IMG/VR virus record: IMGVR_UViG_3300009431_000021
Span: 1 to 50,665 of that record
DNA: 50,665 nucleotides
Direction: 5' to 3' (one strand)
Origin: a virus
Positions within the stretch are counted from its first letter, which is position 1. Each line of letters begins with the position of its first letter. The notes beneath the pieces are model-generated. The model worked only from the letters and a program-made list of their open reading frames with translations, was not told where the DNA came from and did not search any database. Position numbers and translations under genes: made by a program. Of this stretch, positions 7,382 to 15,400 are shown piece after piece.

Positions 7382-10300
7382 TTACCATTTGAATACCTGA
7401 TCTGGATCGCCTATATGCAGTATAGCATCCTTCAGGTTGGTCCCAAATTCGCCTATCTTGCGACCGATTATAAGTCTGCCGTCATTGAAATCTCTGAGCT
7501 GACCATGAATATTGCTCCAGAACTTATCCTTGCGGAAGCCTTTGACGCCTGAGACATACGGCTTATTCTTATGGATCATCGGCAACAGGAACACCGGTTC
7601 ACGCTTGCCCTCATCTATCCTCCCAAAGATGCCGAGGACACCGCCGAGGATAGTCAAGCCAGCCGCCGCAAGCAGTCCTCCGGGAAGAACAGCTAATCCC
7701 ACCAATGCTGCCGTACCCGCCGCAGCCCAGGCGCCCATAGAGCACAAAGGCTTATGTATTCCATGCCAATCGCCCACATATACCGTCAAATCAGGTGTTA
7801 TCATTGTCGTATAGCCTGTCTGCTTGCTCATAATATGTACTACCTGTTCGACATCGCATGGTCCGAACATATCGTTATAGAAATCCATCAGGATACATCT
7901 GTCATACGGCCATATACTTGAGTCACCGACCAGGACAAGATTGCCAGTATACATATCCCGAAGCGCATCCCTTAAATAAGAAGCAGCTACATTGTGCGCT
8001 ACCCGCTTGCCGATTGTGCCCACTGCCGTCGGGTCTTCGACCACCAGCGTATGCGTCAGTTCGTCCGGGATGTCGTCATCAGCCTTCAAAGTATAAGAAG
8101 CGCGCTTGCCACCATTATCCTCGCTGTAAATAAGCGTCACTTCGTTGTAGACGCCACGCTCAGATAACTGCACCTGATTGGACACCAATCTCGTGTGGCT
8201 TGTGATGTAGTGATAGTTCCTGAAGGGCTTCTGGCGCGGATTCTCCTGTTCGTTGAACATAACGTACTTATCGTACCATTCGTCATAATCCTCCCAATTC
8301 TGCTGCTGCCACATCTTCTGTGACTCAGCGACGAACAATCCGGCTTGCTGGCGATGGAGTTCGTTGATGCGCTTCTGTTGGGCGTACCACCGTCGGTATT
8401 TCATATTGCGCTTATCGACGTAGAAGTACAATTCATCCGGTCTACCGAAGAACAGTGTGGCTCTATGCCCATACGGACGTGTCGCGCATACCATGTGGGG
8501 GAATCGCTTCGTTAGCGATTGCATCGTATCCCAGATGGTGGAGTTGTTGATCATCATAGCGCGTTGGACTTCTAATAACCACCAGTTATCCCTCTGCGGT
8601 GAGTAGATATTCTCGTTACGGCTGCTCCAGAACCATAAGTCTATCAGAGTGGGCACACCGAAGTGAATCACCCTCGGGTCTTGCAGCAAATGCTGGATAG
8701 CATGTTGTTCATAGTTGAAATGCAATCTGCCGGTAAATGCCCTGGGGATACCTTCGAGGATGGGCATAACCTGCTTGAGCGTATGCTTGTAGACAAAATA
8801 TAAAGGTCCCCATCCTTCACCTGGCTTATGAGGCTCGTATCCTATCGGTGCATATAACTCGGCGCCAAATGACTGACAGGTGATGGTAATCACCTCGCCG
8901 ACATCATAGGAGGCGATCTGCCCAGTGAACACCGTATTGAGCATGTCGCTATTGCTGTCGTAGCCCATCTTTATCTGCACGAGCTCACCCGTCTCCAATG
9001 GAATACGATAGACGTCCTGCTCTAAAGTTGTATCGGCATATACGCCTTGCAGTTCGTACTTGCCAGCAGGCCCGCCGACTTTATTGAACGGATTGACCAG
9101 ACTAATGACCGCAGTATCAATGCCGCTCTTCCTCGAGGAGACGACATCTATCATCGTTATGGCACTGTAGCTATAAAAATCATCAAAGCGGCGTATCTTC
9201 TCATTGTCCTCCTGAATGAACGATATCCAAAAAGTGGGGAAGGCTAAGTCAAGGTCCCAATCCTTCTGCTGATACATCGTCGAATACTTGCCGGTGTGTA
9301 AGTCGAACAATTCAGTGTAATGTTCTACTGTATTGATATCCTTCGGATTGTAGACGCTATCCAACGTATCCTTATTGTCCTCAAAGGCGGGATTATTTCG
9401 ATACTGGATCGGCTCCTCGAAGTTGACGCCCGAAGGCTTATATTCACTGTGTCCCGCTTCAGCAATTAGCACATTCAACGTCTTTGTGCCAGTATCCATC
9501 TGCACGTTGACATAGCCGACAAGCCGACCGTACGTGCCATAGGCGCTGTTCTCATCGTAAGTGACGGATTGTATCTTGGTAACATATTTCTCGGCGAAAT
9601 TGAGCGCCTCCTGCGCTTTCTTGCCCTCCGTAGCATTATATGTCTCGGCGTCCATCGCCAAATACTTGCTATCTCTGTTAGCAGCTTTATCATGGGTGCG
9701 TTCGGGAGTATCGACACCAGCCAGACGGACGTATACCTCTTTGCCATCTTCCATTGTCACACGCACCGTATCGCCGTCTATCATCTTGGCGCCAGTCACG
9801 CGTTGCGTAATATAACGAGGCGTTATCCTCTCGCGTCCTTCGGGTGACATGAACGCTTGCAGGCTCTTACGCAGGCGGTTAACTTTACCGGCGAGGGCTG
9901 CCCGGTGCTTGTCTAACATCGGACGATACGTCTCGAACATGTTCGTCTTATAGACGTAGAATGTCGGCGGCACATAGTGCGCCGCTGAATAGCCTAACTC
10001 CCTTAAATGCGGATATACTTTATCAAGCAAAACCATCAGCCCATCGTCATAGCGCGGCAGTTCAAGGTCCGGGTATGTAGGCGAGATGTATTCCGTCTCC
10101 TTAATCGATTCGATAGCATCAATATCGTCTATCAGGCGCTCTTGCAGCCATCTGACAAAATGCGGCAAGTATACCAGATGGTGTTCATACGTCAATGTAA
10201 AATGCGTGCTATTCAACTGGTCCTTCATATCTTGCAGCGTTGTCGCTCTGATCAAATCGTGTATGTGCATCACCTTACCATTATATTGTATGAAGAACTT

Positions 10301-12442
10301 GTCCCCTACGTCACGCCAGGGCGTCTCGTAAATACTCTTGGTATTATATACTCTATCCCACCCAAATGGGCTCAAGTCAAATAACAGGGCTTTGGATATA
10401 TCGGGGCGAGCAGATGCGGGGAACAATTGAATGTCAGGACGCTTAAATAAAGTCCGCAACTGCGATAGTATTTTGGCATTGACCGATGTGTCATTAGGCG
10501 TAACCATACCATGAAAGCGATAGAACTCCCGCGCATGTCCTCTACCAAAGTGGCGATGCAAAAGCAGCATCGACTCATCTTGAAATGGACGCGTGGTTAT
10601 CTCCTCTTCCTTCGTATATACCTTCTCCGCATCACTGCCCATAATCTCTGTCAATACCTTCTTGTATTCCTGCCTAACATCAGGTCTGCGCCACAACATC
10701 GGCATAGCGCCTATAATAGTCTGCGGTCCAAAGTAATCGGTATGCTGTATGCGCCCATACTGCTTGCTATGAATATTATCCTCGACCAATCTCAGCGTAA
10801 CCACCCAACCATTGGTACTGCCTTCCATGTCCGCAATGGCAATCTCGTCGATGTTGATGTACTCTACACCTAAAAGATTGACTATCTCTTGTTCAATCTT
10901 AAATGAAGCGAACTTAAAATACTTCCTCTTATTGCGCACATCCTGCTCTAACTTCTTGTGTAGGAACTGGAGCTTCTGCACCCATACTTCGTCAGTCGTC
11001 TCAATGACCACAGTGAAGTACGTATCCTGGCTGCCGAGATACTGATGGACGGGCAACTTCGAACCCTGTATCGGCAGTGATGTTACGATATTTGACAGAT
11101 GCGCATTGATGCTTGCCACTACAGAGCGCCCGGCTGTCGGCTCAAGCGTCAGTCTCTGCGAGTCATCGTGTTCTATCATATCGCGGTAATCGAACTGCTG
11201 GCGTCCTCTTAGGCTGTATATATCCGCTGGCTCGTACTCTTTGACCACGGGCGGTGTGAGCGCCAATGTACCGACGAATGAGTTCACCGGGCGTAATCTA
11301 TCGAGCATTTTGTTCATCCACGGCATGAAGATGCTATCTTCGAGGTAATTGGTCCGGTCACCTTCAGGTGTTATGTACTCTATCCTTGGCAGATACGGTC
11401 GGTAATTGAACAACAGGAGCGATAGATGAACTTGCAATGCCGCATCGTTGCCCTGCATGGTACTGACAGTTACATTGGACAGTGTTACCATAACTTTGTC
11501 CATCGACAGATTCGGCGCGGTTACTTCTGATGCGATCGAGAACTTCACCTGTTCTAACTTTCGCAGATGTAATAACCTCTCTGCGAGTTCAGCTACTTCT
11601 CTATCGCCTATTCTATTAGACTCATCTAATAGATTCTCTATATCTCTATTTGTTACCTCCTTGTACTCCGTTGCAGTTAATACACGCTTATATGTACGTA
11701 ATGCTGGTGCAAGCAATGCCTTTGGGATGTTTGGGTCATGCCTGCCGGCGTCCGGCATACAATTCTTGAGGGCAACATCTATTAGCTTTTGCCAGATGGA
11801 TGGTATCTGCTTGACATCGTCGGCTACCGTCCGCATGTATCCTCCGGTATCGATGTTCAAAAAGGCTGATAGATGTCGTTGCTTTACCTCTAAGAAAGGT
11901 GTCCTCTTAAAGCAGGCGATTATCTGGCGTAACTCATTATTGATAGACTCTACAGATGGGAATATCAGCTCGATGTCTATAGTGATATTGCCTCTGCCGG
12001 TCTTCAGATGGATTGACCCCTGGGTGCGCATCGTCTGAAGACGTTCATTAATGCTCACCTCGCCGATATTGATGGACAATGGTGGTATTGAGCACCAGAC
12101 TGTGCCTATTTTGATATGTCCGCTTTCGTAATAAATGAACTCTGTTGCCTGCTTGACCTCTTCGAGATATACATCTTGCGGTGTTCCAGTGCCGGGAGGC
12201 TGGACGCCCAATTCGATGTCATCGGTAGAGGCGGCGGCGCTTTCCAAGCGTTCGTGTTCGATGTTGTTGCGTGGACGATAATAGACGGTCTCGCCATCCA
12301 ACAGCACCTTATCCCAGGGGACTATTAAGACGCCGTATTCATCAAGGGATACCCGGTCAGCTTTGACGTTGTTAGACGCGAGGATGCTGACGAGCTCTTT
12401 ACATGTCATCTGTCGCTTAACTGTAATGGCTATCCGTCTCAT
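7382..12442 (-). CDS. Baseplate hub protein with embedded staphylococcal-nuclease domain
   Basis: 1686 residues; the start overlaps the previous stop (ATGA). Residues from about 105 (GTVWCSIPPLSINIGEVSIN, NITIDIELIFPS, CFKRTPFLEV) form a tube-fold domain of a type seen in tail hubs. Residues 877-1000 are a thermonuclease (SNase) domain: MIDGDTVRV, VRLAGVDTPE (Arg and Glu as R35/E43 of SNase), YGRLVGYV (R87 equivalent), LIAEAGHSEY. All catalytic residues are present. After it come gpD/gp27-like hub segments (RKSGIDTAVISLVNPFN; GELVQIKMGYDSN; VFTGQIASYDVGEVITITCQ). A hydrophobic glycine-rich stretch near the end (GTAALVGLAVLPGGLLAAAG) could insert in membrane. Probably the central hub that pierces the envelope, with a nuclease delivered or used there. 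Confidence 0.8.
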   Translation of the reverse strand: MRRIAITVKRQMTCKELVSILASNNVKADRVSLDEYGVLIVPWDKVLLDGETVYYRPRNNIEHERLESAAASTDDIELGVQPPGTGTPQDVYLEEVKQATEFIYYESGHIKIGTVWCSIPPLSINIGEVSINERLQTMRTQGSIHLKTGRGNITIDIELIFPSVESINNELRQIIACFKRTPFLEVKQRHLSAFLNIDTGGYMRTVADDVKQIPSIWQKLIDVALKNCMPDAGRHDPNIPKALLAPALRTYKRVLTATEYKEVTNRDIENLLDESNRIGDREVAELAERLLHLRKLEQVKFSIASEVTAPNLSMDKVMVTLSNVTVSTMQGNDAALQVHLSLLLFNYRPYLPRIEYITPEGDRTNYLEDSIFMPWMNKMLDRLRPVNSFVGTLALTPPVVKEYEPADIYSLRGRQQFDYRDMIEHDDSQRLTLEPTAGRSVVASINAHLSNIVTSLPIQGSKLPVHQYLGSQDTYFTVVIETTDEVWVQKLQFLHKKLEQDVRNKRKYFKFASFKIEQEIVNLLGVEYINIDEIAIADMEGSTNGWVVTLRLVEDNIHSKQYGRIQHTDYFGPQTIIGAMPMLWRRPDVRQEYKKVLTEIMGSDAEKVYTKEEEITTRPFQDESMLLLHRHFGRGHAREFYRFHGMVTPNDTSVNAKILSQLRTLFKRPDIQLFPASARPDISKALLFDLSPFGWDRVYNTKSIYETPWRDVGDKFFIQYNGKVMHIHDLIRATTLQDMKDQLNSTHFTLTYEHHLVYLPHFVRWLQERLIDDIDAIESIKETEYISPTYPDLELPRYDDGLMVLLDKVYPHLRELGYSAAHYVPPTFYVYKTNMFETYRPMLDKHRAALAGKVNRLRKSLQAFMSPEGRERITPRYITQRVTGAKMIDGDTVRVTMEDGKEVYVRLAGVDTPERTHDKAANRDSKYLAMDAETYNATEGKKAQEALNFAEKYVTKIQSVTYDENSAYGTYGRLVGYVNVQMDTGTKTLNVLIAEAGHSEYKPSGVNFEEPIQYRNNPAFEDNKDTLDSVYNPKDINTVEHYTELFDLHTGKYSTMYQQKDWDLDLAFPTFWISFIQEDNEKIRRFDDFYSYSAITMIDVVSSRKSGIDTAVISLVNPFNKVGGPAGKYELQGVYADTTLEQDVYRIPLETGELVQIKMGYDSNSDMLNTVFTGQIASYDVGEVITITCQSFGAELYAPIGYEPHKPGEGWGPLYFVYKHTLKQVMPILEGIPRAFTGRLHFNYEQHAIQHLLQDPRVIHFGVPTLIDLWFWSSRNENIYSPQRDNWWLLEVQRAMMINNSTIWDTMQSLTKRFPHMVCATRPYGHRATLFFGRPDELYFYVDKRNMKYRRWYAQQKRINELHRQQAGLFVAESQKMWQQQNWEDYDEWYDKYVMFNEQENPRQKPFRNYHYITSHTRLVSNQVQLSERGVYNEVTLIYSEDNGGKRASYTLKADDDIPDELTHTLVVEDPTAVGTIGKRVAHNVAASYLRDALRDMYTGNLVLVGDSSIWPYDRCILMDFYNDMFGPCDVEQVVHIMSKQTGYTTMITPDLTVYVGDWHGIHKPLCSMGAWAAAGTAALVGLAVLPGGLLAAAGLTILGGVLGIFGRIDEGKREPVFLLPMIHKNKPYVSGVKGFRKDKFWSNIHGQLRDFNDGRLIIGRKIGEFGTNLKDAILHIGDPDQVFKW

Positions 12443-15400
12443 GCTGCTAACACCTCTCTTATCCGATTGCGCATATATCTATCGTTCATCGGCGTACTAT
12501 CATCCCGCATTGTTATCCTTACATTGGCTGGCACGTTATTTATCCCGGCGGTCGCTCGTCCGAGGGAGTGTCCGAACTGTTGTTCATCCACATCACTGTT
12601 AGTGGCACCGTTCATCACAATTCGAGTGCCTCTACCTCGTGCATCTGGCACTTGCGCCCTGGACATCACCGGCGGTTCCGTCCGGCTCAGAGGAGTAGGC
12701 AAAGCCTCTCCTCTCTGTGGCACTGGTACATCTATTTCATCAGGCTTCGTCACTTGTCGGATGCCGTATGCAATGCCGAGTCCTGCGGCTGCTATCCCGG
12801 CGAAGGGTAATAGCTTCCGCATCCCTTTTCCGCCAAATATGGCGGAAAAGGGATGCGTCTTTTTCATAGCTTTGCTGACAACGCTGGCGGTCTCGTCACC
12901 GACTTCTTCTGCCAAAAGGAGAGGCGAGGGAGTTGGTCTGCCAGTATCAGCATACATTCCTGCTTCAGCCGGGTCGATTTCCATCGCCCGCAGCTCGCGC
13001 TCCAGATATTCGGCGTTAAAGAGTCCGGCTTGAATTGTATCCACAGCCTCTTCAGGTGGCAATTGTCCCGCCAACTGACGGATGCGTTCCCGTTCGCCTC
13101 TGATGGCTGCGTCTATCTCTTCTTTGGTGAACTCGCCTTGCAACAAGTCTTCTATCTGTTGTGGGTGCAATGCTACTGAAGCGTCACCCTGTGCAAGCAT
13201 CCTATCAGTCTCTTCTCTTATCCTTCGATAGGCCAAATTTTGGCGTGCGAACAGATTGAACTCACCGATATCCATCGTGCGCTCTAACTGCTCCGGACGC
13301 ATATACGGCACAGGAGCCGCTCCCGGTTCGCCAACGGGAACCACCCACGGCACATCTCCTGCCTTTTCCGCCAAATTTGGCGGAAAAGGGCTGGCAAATG
13401 GCTCAAAGGGCGCCATCTCGACCACTTTGTAACGGGCGCCACCCTCGGCTTCTATCACCGTGCCAACACCGGGCGTAATCTCCCTGGTCCTCTGAGCAGC
13501 CGTCCATACCGGTCCTTCTTCAGGTATACCAAGTACCTGTGTCAGTGGTTCCCGGAGGCTTATCTCGCCGGTCTGAGGGATACGGCGCGCCTGGAACATG
13601 CGCTCAAATCCCTGGGTCGCTTCCTCGAACAGATAGCGCTGGCGTTGGGCGACCTCCATCTCTCGGACGGTCATCTCATCAATGCCTGCCTCGGCTAAGA
13701 CATCGAGAGCCTGTTCGGGTGTCTCTGCGGCAGCTATCTGACGGGCTAACGCCTCTTCGTCCACGCCTTCCAGGTCACCGAACATCGTACGGACTTCCTC
13801 TGCCAGTCCTTCGCCTAATTCCTGTTCAGCCAATGCTTGCAGGCTGATGCGTTCGACACCAGCGCCGTAGACATCGCCGATATCTTCCATCTCACCGAGT
13901 AGAGCGCCGCCCAATTCGGGACTATAAGCGAATTTGCGCTCTTCTATTAGTTTAGCTACCTCTTCAGGCAGATATTCGCGTCCGGGTATCGGCCCTGCTA
14001 TTTCAGGTGTGACCAATGTTCGCCTGACGTCTTGCATCCTGCGATTGACCCGGTATCTGATGTACTGCTCAATGTTGGCTGCTATATCAGTGCCGTGTTC
14101 AGGTGCGATGATAGCTTTGCCAGCTTCGATATGGAACACACCGCGTTCGCGGAGATTAACTATCTGCGAGACAGCGTCCTGAGCGATGTCCTGTACTTCT
14201 TCCATAGATAAGCGTCGCTCAAGGATATACTGGCGAATTGATTGGAAGATGCGTTCAGCGACTATTCTATCATTGACGCCGGGGAGGATGACATGCGTTC
14301 TGCCTAACTCGCCAATGTCACCTATATCCACGCGTCGCAATGCCTCGCCAAGACCTTCAGCACGTAAAAAAGTGTAGGCTTTGCCTGCACTTTTAGCGCC
14401 TGGGGATTCCATCGGCGCCATCAGGTCATCCCATCTTGCCGCATATGTGATCCTTGTGCCAGCCTGCTCTATCGGTATATTTTCGCCAGCCCGCAGTCGC
14501 GCCAACATATCAGGATCCAACGTCATCTCTTCGGCTACTCGGCGTACGTCTGGATGTGCCGTTGTAACTGGGAGAGATATTTGCTCCTGATATGCCTCAG
14601 AGATACGCCGCGCTCTTCTGGACGACAGTTCGTTAAATCTGGATATACGCGCTTCTCCTGTTGCTGCTTCCGCTTCGAGTTGCTGAGCGCGCTCGAACAG
14701 GTGTTCCTTAACTTGTGCAGGCTCAGCTTCTGCTGGCGTATATACGCCTCCAGGCACGCGTCCTAATTGTCTCAAGCGCTCTTCATATGGCTTTAACCCG
14801 CGTTCGATGCCGTCGCGGATATACTCCTGTACTTCTTCTTGGAAGGCTTCCGCCGTAGGACGCCATTGGGCGCCGGTTCTTCGTTCCTTGATGCGACGCC
14901 ATATCCTGCCAGCTCGCTTCGCTCCCAGTCGTTCGTACAAACCAGCTCGGAGATGTGCTATGCGTTCGCCCGCGGGACGTGCGGCAGCTTCTGCGAGTAT
15001 CTCTTCGGGCATTTTGAACATGCGCACAGCGCCTTTAAGATTCTTTGCCGAATTATCCATCAATCCCTGCGCTTCAAGGACCTCTAAGCGATGTCTGACT
15101 GACCACTGCCATGCTTTCCATCCTTCGCGTGGTTCGGCTGCTCTTTGATAACGCATCCACCCGGCTATCGGTCCTTCTCGTCCCAATCGCTCTTCTAATT
15201 CTGGCAGATACCTGTATGTAGCCGTAGCGATGCCCTCTTCACCGAGTTCCCGGGCGCGCCCTGCTGCTTCGGGTGTAACGATGCCATAGTGTTCGAGCCA
15301 ACGCAATTGTTCTTCTGGCTCTAATCCCCTAATCATCGCCTGCGCGTGTAACGGTCCTCGTGTAGCGCGGATAAGCGGCATGGGGCGTTCGCCCGTGAGT

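Noticed and set aside
11448-12038. A 196-residue plus-strand ORF inside the hub gene
   Set aside because: Antisense to a clearly coding frame; no RBS and no recognisable domain.
14916-14940. GCTCGCTTCGCTCCC in the 1781-residue gene as another tagged element
   Set aside because: No hairpin or A-run beside it; it reads as ordinary codons (ERLGAKRAG).
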